Of a stretch of 64,000 bases of DNA, positions 22,640 to 35,955 are shown piece after piece (within the stretch, counting starts at the first letter, position 1; each line of letters starts with the position of its first letter). The stretch is from NCBI GenBank assembly GCA_964035545.1, contig OZ037766.1, forward strand, positions 19,953,767 to 20,017,766. The letters run 5' to 3'. The notes below the pieces were generated by a model. The model was not told the origin of the DNA. It did not search any database and saw only the letters and a program-made list of their open reading frames with translations. The position numbers and the translations under genes were made by a program. This DNA is from Bugula neritina (Eukaryota > Bryozoa > Gymnolaemata > Cheilostomatida > Bugulidae).

Positions 22640-23532
22640 TATTCTACAATCACCAGCACATTTGTTCAACTTTTTCAAAAAGTTATTGCAAAAAGTGTTA
22701 ATATCGTCTGAGTGTAAATTGTTCCAATTCACAACTTTAAGTTTTTTTCAACTTGTAGATAATTAATAACATGCCGTGGTTTATTAATGAGTTGATTGCG
22801 TGCAACATTTTTAAATTGATGCAGAAAAAAAAACGTAGGCAAGTGGTCACTGAAGTCTGAGTTGCTAACTCCAGATGTAACATTGTGTCCTATAATATTA
22901 GTAGCAATATGATCTAAGCATGTCCATCTGTTAGAAGGTTTAAAATAATGGGTTGGAATGATGATGTTGTTATAGAAGCAATTAGTGGCTAGCAAAATTG
23001 AGTAGTCTTCATTGCTAGGATCAAGGGTATTAATAATATCGCCAGCAATAATATGATTACTTGCTTGTGTAGTAGAGATGCGTAGTTTAAGGTCATTAAG
23101 AAATTCCACAACACCCGAGCTGGGGTGTCTGTACACGACTGTTAAAACAACCGGGTGAGCTGATACACCAAAGTCTAATCTAACAGAGTGAACACAAGAC
23201 CCAGCAAGCACCACAACCGGTAGCACCTCCACAGATATGTCGTTCCGCACATAGACCCCAGCACCACCTCCACGTGTACTTCTTTGTGAACTTGAAAAAG
23301 TATAATTTGAAAGTTTAAAAAAAGGCAATTCGTCATTGTTCAGCCACGTTTCTGTTACACAAATAATATCAAAAGGAGTACTACAACAAAGAAATTGTTC
23401 AAAGAGGTTAAATTTGTTACATTAACTTTGACAATTGATATTAAGAATCGAAAGCTTATGAAGAAAAACTTTGTCATGAAATTGTAAATTTTCTACGGGG
23501 TAACTTTGGCAATCAATGTCAAAAGCTGCCAT
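22640..23532 (-). pseudogene. LINE B ORF2, endonuclease part only
   Basis: Starts MAAFDIDCQS about 80 bp after ORF1. A TAA interrupts it near 23420. Motifs: DIICVTETWL, GGGAGVYVRNDI, VVYRHPSS, HIIAGDI (the GDxN position reads GDIIN) and SDHLPTF. The frame fades at NKCAGDCRI near 22650, where gypsy A sequence starts. Confidence 0.75.
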
Positions 23533-23611
23533 TTTAGAGCTAGCACTTTGAGAATTGAACTAGAACTAAGAGCTCCAAGTCTTCCTCAGAGTTAATTTGA
23601 ATTGCATCAGA

Positions 23612-24307
23612 TTATGTGTCTCTTCGTAAGTAGATTCGCTGGTTGTTAGTCCACACATATTTAAAATTGTTTTTAACTTTAAAATTGCGGGTTATCCAAA
23701 AAACTGTGCTTTGGGATTGGCTGAGTACTTCATTGATAGATATTTTGCCGGTTTCTTTGAAACCAAGTGTTGACAAAAGTTGGATATTTTTCCTGTATTG
23801 GTGAAAAAACTCATTTCGGTGAGTAGTTTGAGTAAATTTGATAATGATATGTTTAGTTTTTCTAATACGGTACATTTTGTCGATCTCAGAAATTGGTAGC
23901 AAAGGGGATTTTAATGGACGAGTTAATTTTTGATATGCAGTCAAAAGATCCTCTGAGTCATTAAATGAAATGCCATTAAGTTCAACACATTTAGCACGCT
24001 CAGCGTATTCAGCTGCTTCGACTCGGCTTTCCAAACCTTTGAAAGTTTCAAGTTTAAGCTCTATATTGCTAACAGATGTTGTCAATTTTTTATGTTCAGT
24101 ATGGAGATATTCGTTTAGTTCATTAGCATGTTATAGAGATTTTTCAAAATCAGCTTGCTTCTGTTCGATGATATTTAGGCGAAATTCAATGCTGTTTAGT
24201 TTACCAATGATAGTATCTAGTTTTTGGTTAATATCCGCCATCCCCGAATTAGCCCTATCATTATTTTCAGAGGTTGATATTAACTTTGATGTTTTCTTGG
24301 GACCCAT
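23612..24307 (-). pseudogene. LINE B ORF1, FP25K-like domain, one in-frame stop
   Basis: Starts MGPKKTSKLIS at 24307, followed by a short coiled-coil. An in-frame TAA follows QADFEKSL, after which the same frame continues to 23612. The C-terminal part (ITRNFKVKNNFKYVWTNNQ, then RIYLRRDT) is the pattern of FP25K-type ORF1 proteins of insect and other LINEs. Inferred role: element RNA binding. Confidence 0.65.
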
Positions 24308-24375
24308 AATAAAGTTTACTGGACTTACCCGATTCGAGGGTGGCTCATATGTATATCACCACCCTCTCTTCTAGC

Positions 24376-24580
24376 TGTAGCTGTATAGTGTAACTGTATT
24401 TAGAATTCAATATAGAAATAGTTATTTCTCCTGGCTAGCAGTTTTTTTATCTTCCTCTCATTTTTGGGATTGGATTTGATGTTGATATTGATATAACATT
24501 AACTATGAATTATTAAATATAAGCTGTTAGACAAAGTGTAAGTGTATAACTAAGATTAAATTTAATAGTTGTCACTTACA
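24376..24580. other. Spacer, nothing recognised
   Basis: Short AT-rich stretch between LINE B and the exon-like array. Confidence 0.3.
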
Positions 24581-24589
24581 GTTACTAGT

Positions 24590-25200
24590 AACACTGAATG
24601 AAAAATTTAAGACGTGATATATGCAAGTTGAGTGCAGAAGCTAATCATCCAGTTCTCTTTTATAGACTACACTCATATATGATATAACTGATAGTCTTTA
24701 ACCTATTTTTTACATTGTGCCTTTTCCCACCTTTTTACCCAAAAAGTTTGCAAATATTGGCTGCTGTACAACTTTTTGCCAATGGGCAAGCTTTTGGCAC
24801 AATAAATCCAATGTTGTGGATCCATGTTTTTGGGTTCTTGAGTCAGTTCGAGACTATCTGAATAAAAGTATCAGCAAGTAACCTTTCATTATATGTGTAG
24901 ATAACGGCCTAGGCTGCCAGATTATAGATAGAAAAATGTTTAACATTTGCTATTCTTGTAACTGTTCAACTAATGAGCTTTTTACACAATGCATCTAATG
25001 CTGTGAGCCAGTTTTTTTAGAGTTTATGGGTTAGTTTGAGACAACCTGAATGGAGGCTTTAGTAAAGTAGCAGTCATCTAATTTATATTTTTTGATCACA
25101 CTCCGGTAGTAGATATGCTGGAAATTGTTGGTTACTAAGTGGTGCTTACATGTTACTTTGAGTGCATCCTGCAGAGACATTCCTTTGTTCTCCATTGAAA
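24590..25200 (-). pseudogene. Exon-like array unit 1 (HIYY exon + ankyrin-like exon)
   Basis: On the minus strand the upper part encodes NKGMSLQDAL, then LVTNNFQHIYYRSVIKKYKL. The lower part (about 24840-24740) encodes GSTTLDLLCQK, an ankyrin-like G-x-T-A-L-x-L-x-C pattern with stops. The same two blocks recur in the units at about 26335-27340, 31109-32180 and 34371-35247. Here the donor that follows KLDE in other units is lost. Function unknown. Confidence 0.5.
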
Positions 25201-25875
25201 GACTATGCAAGTGCTTCGACACTACTCGTCTAGTTTTTCTTTGTTGATAACACTGATGAATAATAGCTTCTGTACAGCACTGACCGCCCAGTGGGCAATT
25301 GTCTTTAATTTTGCAGTTACATGGCTTGGTGTGATGTTTCTCTGACTGCAGCACTCTCTTTTTGTGGCCATTTATAATTGATGCTATATTAGGCATGCAG
25401 CTATGCAACACCTTTAATGTTTTAATATTGATTATGTAAATTTCTTTGCTGGGGGAACTCCTTGCGGAGAATCCGGAGGAACTTTTTGCCGATGTTATTG
25501 GCTACATTTCTACTAAAATGGGTGGGGGGGGGTGGTATCATGTTACTTTCCTTTAAGATTTGGTTTCTTTGTGCATTCTGGAGATTTGAAAAATTCTAGC
25601 TTATGATTGTATCCGACTTTGATAGTGCTTGCTGATAGATTGTTGTTGTTGAATGTAGTAGAGCTGGATGAGATGGACGAGAGTTGTCTGCTTATCGATT
25701 CTGGGATGTTTTGGATAATTGATGGTGGGTGGTTGGATTTTGCATGAATATATTTAGGGATGTTATTTGGTTTGTTGTCTGGTTTATATACTCCATTTGT
25801 GAGGTTGAGGTGAATATTCAAGAAATATATATATATATATATATATCTATGGATCTCTAACCAGATTGACAATTG
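25200..25875 (-). mobile_element. Retroelement fragment of the RT/GIY-YIG (Penelope-like) kind
   Basis: Minus-strand pieces in different frames: IHLNLTNGVYKP, KSNHPPSIIQNIPESIS, then NVANNIGKKFL, SCMPNIASIINGHKKR and a CNC..CPLGGQC cysteine cluster. This order follows the end of the RT domain and leads to a GIY-YIG nuclease in retroelement proteins of several invertebrates (recalled family pattern). The nuclease itself is missing: the frame runs into array unit 1 instead. Frameshifts and stops show decay. Confidence 0.55.
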
Positions 25876-26334
25876 ACATTTGTTATTGCTCCTAGGACAC
25901 AGCTTTGTGTGTAATTGAGCACTTCATGTTATTTAGCAAACATGGAAGCTATCAGATTTGACTTATATTGGATATATTGACTTGATGCCTTGAAGCATGC
26001 ATGATGCACATCATGCTTCTACATACTTTTTATGTATGAATTTATATCTTTTTTACACATAAAACAGGACACATAGATAAGACACTCGCATAAGAATCAT
26101 TACATTGATTGTAGCTACTGAGAAAGCTAAAAGCTATATATAGTTAATTGATACCAGAAGAAGTGCTGTAAGCTACAACGTATGAACATGAAAAAATAAA
26201 ATAATAAGCAAAAAATAACTAACACACCAAATAATAATACAAAAACAAAACAACATTTGTTAGTAGAGAAAAGTATACCAGCTGATAGAATTTTGATCGC
26301 TGTTTTATAGATGAAGGATTATGCATAAATAGAG

Positions 26335-27340
26335 AAAACAAGGGCGGCAAGGTCACCTGTTTTTGAGTTGTTATGCCAGCTAAAAACAGCCCGAATAAAA
26401 TTAACGAGGTGTCAAGCTATCACCGTACATTTTGCCTCATACAAGTGGATAATTAAAGTTGAAAATATATGGAATGGAAAAACATTTTAAATTTAAGTTT
26501 GAGTTTCCTATTTATGAAGTAAAAAACAATGAAATGAGCAAGACCATGAACGCGAAAATCCTTAGAATAATTTTATAAATGTGAAAAGGAAGTATACAAA
26601 TAGAGTACATGACACTACCTTGCTTAAACTTGTTAGTCACTAAGTGGCGCTTACTTGCTACTTTGTGCTTGACACACGTAGTTATTTTGATGCATGTTGG
26701 TCATTCCTTTCTTATTTGTATTCTTATTCTGTAAGCAGTTATTGGCTTGTCTTCGAGTACATAATCTGAGGAACACAGAATGAAAAATTGAAGACATTGA
26801 CTATGCAAGTTGATTGCAGAAGCTAATCATCCAGTTTTCCATTATCAACTACATTCACGTGTCTGATGTTCTTAAACCTGTTTTTTGCCTTGTGCCCCTT
26901 TTTACCCTAACAGTTTGCAAATATTGGCTGCTGGCACGTTTGCCTAAAGAAAAAGTTTTTGCACAATAAATCCAATGCCGTGAGCCTGTTTTCTAGAGTT
27001 GAGTCAGTTCAAGACCATCTAAATAAAAATATTATCAAGTTGTCAACGTACCACCGTAACCTTTCATTATACATGTTGATAGCTGCTGAGGCTGCCAGAT
27101 TTTATATAGGAAAATGTTATTCAACATTTGCTTTTCTTATAATTGTTGTCAAGCGACTAAACTTTTTAAACAATGCAACTAATGCTGCAAGCTCAATTTT
27201 TCAGAATTGATGGGTCAGCTCCAGGCAACCTGAATAGAAGCTTTAGCAAAATGTCAATCATTTAATTTCTTTATTGATCACTTTTTGCAGTAGATATGCT
27301 TGAATTCACTCCACTGTGCTTACTTACTACCATGAGCTCA
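26335..27340 (-). pseudogene. Exon-like array units 2 and 3, strongly degenerate
   Basis: 26335-26760 matches 34840-35130 and 31650-32060, including ACAAGGTGTCAAGCTATCAC and the donor-side text GAGTACATGACACTACC; its minus strand reads RHLVTNKFKQ before a GTAGTG donor. 26770-27340 matches 24590-25200 (GCAGAAGCTAATCATCCAGT, TTTGCAAATATTGGCTGCTG). Many stops. Confidence 0.5.
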
Positions 27341-27344
27341 TCCA

Positions 27345-27905
27345 ACTGACTAATAGATTTAAAAAAGTGTTGATCTACCGTTCGGTAGTTTTTGCATCTG
27401 CATGTAGATAGCTCCTGAGATTAATGTTTTTAAATGGAAAAAATTTCTAACCCCCAGTCATAAAACATTTTTGATTTTTAACTTAATAGCTCTGTATGAT
27501 AATGAGTGCTCAAATCTTAAAAATAATTTTACAACTGTGAACTTAAAGTATACAAATGGATTACGAGCTGTTGTGTTAATACCAAGATGATGTATTTTTA
27601 CAAGAACCATACGTCCTATAACTACGCATACGAATAAAACAAAACAGTAAAATAACTCTTTGTGTGCAGTAATTCGAGTAAAACACAACACCTCTCTTTC
27701 TAAAACAAAACACAACTGAAATGTAAACACGAGTGGTATACGAAAAGTGATACAAAGCGTATAACTGAATTTAGCGAGTATTAATAGGCTGATAAGCATA
27801 AAAATACCAACATGTTAAACATTTCGAGAACATAATACCATAATATAATATAAGAATATAATATCAGAATATAATATCGGAATATAACAAAGCACAAGAC
27901 AGGAG
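27345..27905. other. AT-rich spacer with short ATATTATATTC-type repeats
   Basis: 27838-27890 holds irregular ATATAATATAAGA/ATATAATATC modules directly beyond the end of gypsy B; its 3' LTR was not identified here. Confidence 0.35.
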
Positions 27906-28758
27906 GCTAGAGGTCAAGCTTTAGCGGAGCGGACTTCGCGACCAGACCTAGTTTTGGACAAATGAACACCAGAGCTAGAAACTGAGCGGGTCTGTTTGGC
28001 CCTATTTAGAGGAACAACTGCCTGGTGGAGGCTAACCTGAACTGACTTTTCTCGGGGCTGAACATCCAACCTAACATCTGATGGAAATTGTTGGGCTTCA
28101 CTACCAAATACAGCGGTCTGTCTGGGACTACTATGAACTGATTGGTTCTTGAACTGAACAGCTACATCACTTGCTCGTCTCATAATGGGCGACAAGTGAG
28201 TTGGTGTGAGACCTCTATGGTTGCATCCTAACTCGGTACTACCTGTGTCTTAAACAGCGTAAAGTCTCGGTACGCACTGTTGGATAACTACTGCGTCCCT
28301 GTTCAAGTCTCTAATTTTCACCCTGTCACCTCATTTCAACAGGGGAAGTGGTGCAACTTTATGCGCAATATCAGAATTCTCTTTTACATGACTGCGCTTC
28401 AGCTCTTCTTTCTCTTGAATTCCCAATCTCTCTACAGGCCGAGGGACTAACAGCTTAGTGAGTGCGTGAACAGTGGTCTCCAGCTTTCGGCCCATCAACA
28501 GCTCAGCAGGAGACAAGCCATTTTCCAGAGGAGAAGATCGATAGGCCACCAGCGCAAAGTATGGTTCTGTCTTATGAGCAGGGACTTGATTGTTTAGACT
28601 GCCCTCTCAGCTTTTCCATTAGCCTGAGGATGCTTTGGTGAAATATTGACATAGGCAAACTGGTAAGAAGAAACGCACAACTTAAACTCATGGCTGGCGT
28701 ACTGGGGGCCGTTGTGCGGAACCAACACATCTGGAACACCATGGCGCGCGAAGATGCT

Positions 28759-29575
28759 TCACATGTGGCTAATAACTTCCCTGCTGGTGAGTTCAGCTAA
28801 CAAAGCAACTTTGACACACTTAGAATAATAGTCTACTACTAGGAGATACCAACGATTGTGAACAAACAACAAATCACTACCTAACCTCTCCCAAGGACGC
28901 TTAGGAAACTTGGCTACCATCAATGGCTCTACAAAAATGTTGCAGGTGTTGCACTGGCGTACCATGTCTGCAATCTACTGAAGTATATCCTGATTGGTAA
29001 GGTACTTCGGCCATGAGGTCTCAACAAACCTAATAACTTGGGCCAAGACTTCATCAGCTTTTTGCAGCTTTGCCAACATCATAAGCCTCTGGCTAGAAGC
29101 AAACGACTTATATTTCTCCTTCACGGCCAACTCTACTTCCTCCTCAAAAGCCACTTTTTCCACACTGGGCGATACCTGTGAGCGAGATAATGCATCAGCA
29201 AGCACATTATCTTTACCAGCAATGTGTTCAACGACATGCGCAAACCTCATAAACCTCGTCCTGAAACGCTGAATGCGAACAGTCAGTTTATCCAGTTCAA
29301 AGGCTTGTGATCAGTCTGTATCTCAACTGTGATACCTGTAATGTAATTTCTAAACTTAGTACATGCCACACAACCCCCAGTGACGCCTGTTCGATGGTTG
29401 CATACCTATTTTCAGTATCAGTCAAAGTACGAGAAGCTGCTGCTACTACCCTCTTGGAACCGTCCGGCTGAAGCTGCAGCAATACAGCATGCATCAGTCT
29501 GTATAATGGTTTCAGCCTTCGGGTTATGAACCGCAAGAACGAAATCTCTCGACAGCTCCTCTTTGATTTGGGCAA
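28759..29575 (-). pseudogene. Gypsy B RNase H and integrase fragments
   Basis: RNase H-like SRTLTDTENRYATIEQ (29575-29297), then HVVEHIAGKDNVLADALSR (29250), then CNTCNIF and PWERLGSDLLF plus LLVVDYYSKCVKVALL of the integrase core (28965-28759). A piece beyond (28549-28331, YRSSPLENGLSPAELLMGR) is the post-core GLSPAELLMGR motif of gypsy integrases. Several frames, no intact protein. Confidence 0.8.
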
Positions 29576-29917
29576 AGGCTATAGACTGAGCCTCATCCTA
29601 GAACCAAGGAAATGTCTTTCACAACAAATCCCTGAAAGGCTTAGATAGCTCCGCCAATTTAGGGGTAAACTTACTCAACTGATTTGCCATACCCAAGAAG
29701 CTACGAACATCTGAGACACTCCGAGAACTTCTGAAGTCTCTAATCCTTTGAACTGTCTCATGGTTGGCTTGAATGCCTTTATTAGAAATCGAATGCCCCA
29801 GAAACTTGATTGAACTTTTAGAAAATTCATATTTGGAACTGTTTATAGTATTCCTGCATCAGACATGCGTCTGAGGACAGCCCGAACTCTAGCATCGTGT
29901 TCCTCCACAATATTGCC

Positions 29918-30271
29918 TCAGACACAAACATCATCCATATAAACAATAACTCGTTCTAGACCACAAAGAACCTGCGACACAACTTTGGCATAGATCTCTG
30001 GGCTAGATGACAGCCCAAACGGCAACCTATGATAAGCATACCGACCAAATGGGGTCAAAAATGTAGTAAGGAGTTTGCTAGACTTGGACAGGGGTATTTG
30101 ATAAAACCCATAGTTTGCATCCAACTTGCTGAAAACTTTCCCATCACCTAGTTTAGCTAGACTAGAGTCGACATGGGTCATTGGGTATACCTCCCTTCTG
30201 ACTACTTTATTCAACTGATTGTAGTCTACACATATACGAATACGACCACTTGCTTTGTGGACTATAACCAA
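29918..30271 (-). pseudogene. Gypsy B reverse transcriptase fragment
   Basis: GRIRICVDYNQLNK, YPMTHVDSSLAKL, FSKLDANYGFYQIPL, LTPFGRYAYHRLPFGLSSSP and VYMDD: the ordered RT palm motifs of Ty3/gypsy, with the catalytic Asp pair kept. The frame then ends at 29918. Confidence 0.85.
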
Positions 30272-30599
30272 TTAGTTGAGCACCAATCAGTTGGTTCACT
30301 AACAGGGAAGATGACTCTTAAATTTACCATTTCATCAAACTCAGCCTTCACTTTATCTAATAATGGATGCGGCGGGGACCGGTGTTTACTTGAATCTCTG
30401 CGTCCTGGCTCATTTTACCCAGGCCAGAAAAAAGACTAGGAAACTTATTTCTGAACTTATTAGCACTTTCAGTAACACAATCAAGTTGGGTATTACATGA
30501 TACAAAACTTAAGCCTACACATGCACGTCTACTAAATAAAGCTTTATTGTGAGCTACTTTGTGCTTGCCTACAGATATTGTACTGTCAAAATAGCCTAA

Positions 30600-30975
30600 C
30601 ACTGATATCTGACTATTACTCGTCCAAACAATGACTTGTCTGGCTGTTTAAGCGGTACTGACTTACAGAGCTGCTGTGAGATGATGGTAAGATCTGCACT
30701 GGCATCTAACTTGAATCACACATGCACCAATGGTTGATCTACGAGTACAGACTTTTTCCATTCAATGTTAGCATCTCTCTCTGTTACTTCACCCAAAAAG
30801 TACTGCCCTTTGTCGCAAGGTTCAACGTTGCTGGTTGACTGGTCATAATCGTTCTCTTCCACAGATTGTACTGCTCTTCCTTTTGACCTGCACACTCTAG
30901 CAAAATATCCTCGTTTTTGGCATTTGTGACACACGAAATCTTGCGCAGGACATTTCCCTAAATGCCAGAACAAAT
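30600..30975 (-). pseudogene. Gypsy B zinc knuckle and protease, altered
   Basis: The knuckle reads CHKCQKRGYFARVC, with Tyr where the zinc-binding His should be. The protease start reads LDASADLTIISQQL where the family has D-T/S-G, so the catalytic triplet is changed. Both suggest long inactivity. Confidence 0.6.
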
Positions 30976-31270
30976 GAACGTACCATCTCTGGCTTTTTAT
31001 CAGAAACCTGTACCAAGCAAGAAATCCATCCAAGAGGTCAATGCCACCCATGTGGTTATTATAGTGACCAACAAATGCTGGTATGGGGACATCAGTAGGC
31101 ATTTTTTTGCCTTGTTCCATCGCTTTGCTACCTCTTCAAGCTTGTGAATAATTTCTGTAGAAAATAATGTCACCACACCATTGTCATACCATGTCACACA
31201 GGCAATCCCGAGGCTTTCCTGGGTTTTATAATCATAATAGGTTTCCATTCCATGATTGACATACAAGTGG
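30976..31270 (-). pseudogene. piggyBac-like transposase remnant 1
   Basis: Minus-strand text ACVTWYDNGVVTLFSTE, EVAKRWNKAKK, then (after a frameshift) VGHYNNHMGGIDLLDGF and RWYVHLFWHL. This is the region of piggyBac transposases around the YNxxMGGVDxxD signature (DDE/D transposase; family knowledge). It runs without a stop into the gypsy B zinc knuckle at about 30970. Confidence 0.8.
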
Positions 31271-32180
31271 GGGAATCATCTAGATATGATAGTAATCATA
31301 ACTGCTGTCTGTGGATGTAATGGTTACCCAAGCTTTGTATTTGTTGCAGCAATGTCAGCAATGGCTGTTATACAGTCAGTTCTTGTTAAAAACAATGATG
31401 ATCAACTATGTTTGATGGCTATTATATACTGTGATAGTAGAGCAAAACTAAGTTAATGAAGAAAATGAGCATTGAAATTGTTGAAGCCATGCAAAATTCT
31501 TTTATTTTAGGTTATTGCCGTTTCTTTCCAAACATTGTGAGTTTGCCAGCATTGGCTGCTTCAAAAACTTTTTGCCAGTTAATGGATCTCCGGCATGCTA
31601 AATTCAAAGCAGTGAGACCGCCTTTCTTTCCATTGTTGTGCTAGCTAGAAATAGCCTGCATAAACAAATAACAAGGTGTCAAGCTACCACAGTAACTTCT
31701 GCATCATTTACAAGTGAAGTAATAAAGTTGACACAATGTTTTAAATGGAAAAAAATTTAAATTAAAATTTGAGTTTTTTATTTATGAAGTAAATTGCCAT
31801 GAATTGAGCAAGACCATGAACACGCAAATACTTAGAATAATTTTATAAATTTGAACATGAAGTATAAAAATAGAGTATATGACACTACCTCATCCAGTTT
31901 TTCTTTGTTGATCACACGCAGGTAGTAGATGTGTTTGAATTTGTTCGTCACAAAGTTGCGCTTACCCACTACACTGAGTGCGTCTCGCAGAGACATTTCT
32001 CTGTTCCCCATTAAGAGAAGATGCAAGTGTTCTAAGCAGTTGATTGCTTGTCTTGAAGTGCATACTGTGAGGAACACAGAATTATAAATGAATACAGACA
32101 TAACATTGTAAAGCAATGATGATTGACATGTGTCCAACAAAAATTTTCTAATGTTTGTCCAATAAATAAGTTTTGCTTCC
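31109..32180 (-). pseudogene. Exon-like array unit 4, best preserved
   Basis: Minus strand: acceptor CCTCACAG near 32070, then an open exon-like segment with CTSRQAINCLEHLHLLLMGN, REMSLRDALSVVGKR and HIYYLRVINKEKLDE up to a GTAGTG donor near 31888. Lower, about 31540-31640, an ankyrin-like GLTALNLACRRSINWQKV..AANAGKLTMF segment. Its lower end overlaps the piggyBac remnant. The whole block is duplicated at 34371-35247. Whether it is still transcribed is unknown. Confidence 0.5.
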
Positions 32181-32393
32181 ATGTTTGTAAGGAAAGGAAA
32201 CTGGTAAAAGATGCTTTTTACTCAATGTATGTACACACTATACTTTCAACGAGTGCACTGTTTAAAGGTGCATGCTAATAACAACTACTAACAAAGTGGT
32301 TGTGTAATATGTGGAAAGTCCTATATCCTAACTTGCAATAAAGTAACATGACAAAAACAGCAATTGTTGGTTACACATTTTGGAGGTAAGCAG

Positions 32394-33908
<1,515 letters not shown>

Positions 33909-34370
33909 CTGTGGAATTTGTAGGCAACATAACTATAACAAAGTTCACTGAAGTAACACATGTATGAGTCATTTAAAAGCAGCTAACCAAAATGAGTCGC
34001 TCACTTTTTTCCCAACCTCTGCATTTCTTGCAGGGTTATTCTTTATAAACATTTGATTGGTAAAATGCTCCGATCTAGCGAAAGCCATCTCTAAAATACC
34101 CACGTCAAAGATGGACAATTTGCGGTTGTTAGCATAAGTTTGCTATGCATTCATATGTGGTTTATTGTTTCCTTTTTTTAGCAATAATTGACTTCTACTT
34201 TGAGATTTTGAGCTTGCAAACAACAAGAAAGTTATTGCAGTACAAATACAGGAAATTACACTATATGCATGCACCAGATAAATTGATCTTATTCTCTATT
34301 TCTATATGTACAACTAGTCAAATGCATAAATAAACAATAGATCACAGAAATTATTACCTTTTTCCTGCTT

Positions 34371-34560
34371 TTTTTGCTTTGTTCCATCGCTTTGCTACCC
34401 CTTCAAGCTCGTGAATAATTCCTGTAGAAAATAATGTCACCACACCATTGTCATACCATCTCACACGGGCAATCCCGAGGTTTTCCTGGGTTTTATAATT
34501 ATAATAGGTTTCCATTCCATGATTGACATGCAAGTGGGGGAATCATCTAGATATGACAGT
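34371..34560 (-). pseudogene. piggyBac-like transposase remnant 2
   Basis: Closely matches 31109-31290: minus strand VRWYDNGVVTLFSTGII and GVAKRWNKAKK. It is part of the duplicated unit and ends before the MGGVD signature. Confidence 0.7.
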
Positions 34561-35247
34561 AATCATAACTGCTGTCTGTAGATGTAATGGCTGTTATACA
34601 GTCAGTTCTTGTCGAAAACAATGATGATCAACTATGTTTGATGGCTATTATGTACTGTGATAGTAAAACAAAACTGAGTTGATGAAGAAAATGAGCATTG
34701 AAATTGTTGAAGTCATGCAACATTCTTTTATTTAAAGTCATTACCGGTTTTTTTTGAAAAGTTGTAAGTTTGCCAGCATTGGCTGCTTAGACAACTTTTA
34801 GCCAATTAACAGATTTCTTGCATATTAAATTTAAGGCAGCAAGGTCGCCTTTCTTTGAGTTGTTATGCCAGCTAAAACAGCCCAAATAAAATTAACAAGG
34901 TGTCAAGCTATCACCATAAATTTCTCATCATACTAGTGGAGAATTAAAGTTGACAATATTTTGAATGAAAAAATGTTTTAAATTGAAGTTTGAGTTTGTT
35001 TATTTATGAAATGAGTTAGACCGTGAACGCGAAAATCCTCAATATTTTTATGAATGTGAAAATGAAATATACAAATAGAGTACATGACACTACCTTGTCT
35101 AGATTTTCTTTTTTGATCGCACTCGGGTAGTAGATTTGCTTAAATTTGTTCGTCACCGAGTTGCGCTTATCTACTACACTGAGTGCGGATCGCAGAGACA
35201 TTTCTCTGTTCCCCATTAAAAGAAGATGCAAGTGCTCTAAGCAGTGG
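34560..35247 (-). pseudogene. Exon-like array unit 5, interrupted by an LTR element
   Basis: Matches unit 4: ankyrin-like DLAALNLICKKSVNWLKV, AANAGKLTTF near 34770-34850 and NREMSLRSALSVVDKR, VTNKFKQIYY near 35100-35210 with a GTAGTG donor. Identity to unit 4 stops after CTAAGCAG at 35244, where the LTR starts; similarity to the text after unit 4 (GCAAGGAAAGGAAA, AAAAGAT) resumes near 37935. Confidence 0.55.
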
Positions 35248-35937
35248 TGTGGGTTTTAGCTGATGAGAACACAGTGACTCTTTGCTAAGGGTATTATTAA
35301 TAATAATAAGAAGGTTTATACTCACTATTCTTTATTGTACTCCAAATTACATCCAAAAATAGAAAGAGAGTTGGAGGGGGTAATTCCTTACATCAAGTAG
35401 AAAACTATATGTACTAACATTACTCTAGGTATAAGGTAAATAACTATGCAACTAGGTATACAAGTGTCCTTGATTGGTAGCTTCGAGTTGTGTCTTCATC
35501 TGGTGCTGGCAGTCAACTGAACCCACTGGTTTGAGGGCTCCCTTTTATATGTTTCGAGATGGCTGATTCAGAAGGTTACATACGAACTCGAAGAGAGTTC
35601 GCTCGAATCACAAAGGATTCGCAGGGTAGTAACAAAAAGTTCGCAGGATTTTGCTCGATTTGAGCAAACTTCGAGGGGAAATTCCAGTCACTTTGAATAT
35701 AATTATAAGCAGTCCTACGCGTAGCCACAAACAATAGCTAATCCAGTCATTACTAAAATAATACCTAACTATGAACAATAGCCAATCCAGTCGTTACTAT
35801 AATAACACCTAGCTGTTACCAGAATAATACTATAGTAGCTAGTGAAATTGGGAAAAACACGAACTCAATATGAGTGAAAGAAATATTAGTAAGAATGCAC
35901 GCAACAATTATTAATATATACACAAATTTACTACACA
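35248..35937 (-). mobile_element. LTR of retrotransposon C
   Basis: About 690 bp bounded by TGTG...CACA. On the minus strand it starts TGTGTAGTAAATTTGTG directly after a polypurine tract and ends ...AAAACCCACA. The left edge is confirmed by comparison with unit 4, which lacks the insertion. Confidence 0.7.
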
Positions 35938-35955
35938 CTCCCCTCCATCAGAAAG
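35938..35955 (-). promoter_or_regulatory. Polypurine tract of retrotransposon C
   Basis: Minus strand CTGATGGAGGGGAGTG immediately before the LTR: the plus-strand primer site of LTR retroelements. Confidence 0.65.

Larger units (their letters stand above)
22635..24375 (-). mobile_element. LINE retrotransposon B (FP25K-like ORF1), 3' truncated
   Basis: On the minus strand the order is ORF1 (24307 to 23612) and then the ORF2 endonuclease (about 23532 to 22640). The RT and 3' end are missing. LINE copies normally lose the 5' end during target-primed integration; this one keeps its 5' end, so the loss is secondary. It meets gypsy A at about 22635. Confidence 0.75.
27910..30975 (-). mobile_element. 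Ty3/gypsy LTR retrotransposon B, degenerate, no gag N-terminus
   Basis: Minus-strand order: zinc knuckle (about 30890-30965), protease (about 30600-30720), RT (29918-30271), RNase H (about 29297-29575), spacer (28975-29250), integrase zinc finger and core (28759-28965), integrase C-terminal region and tail (28549-27914). Every block is in a different frame or ends in a stop. No flanking LTR was recognised. Its 5' side is fused to a piggyBac remnant. Confidence 0.8.
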
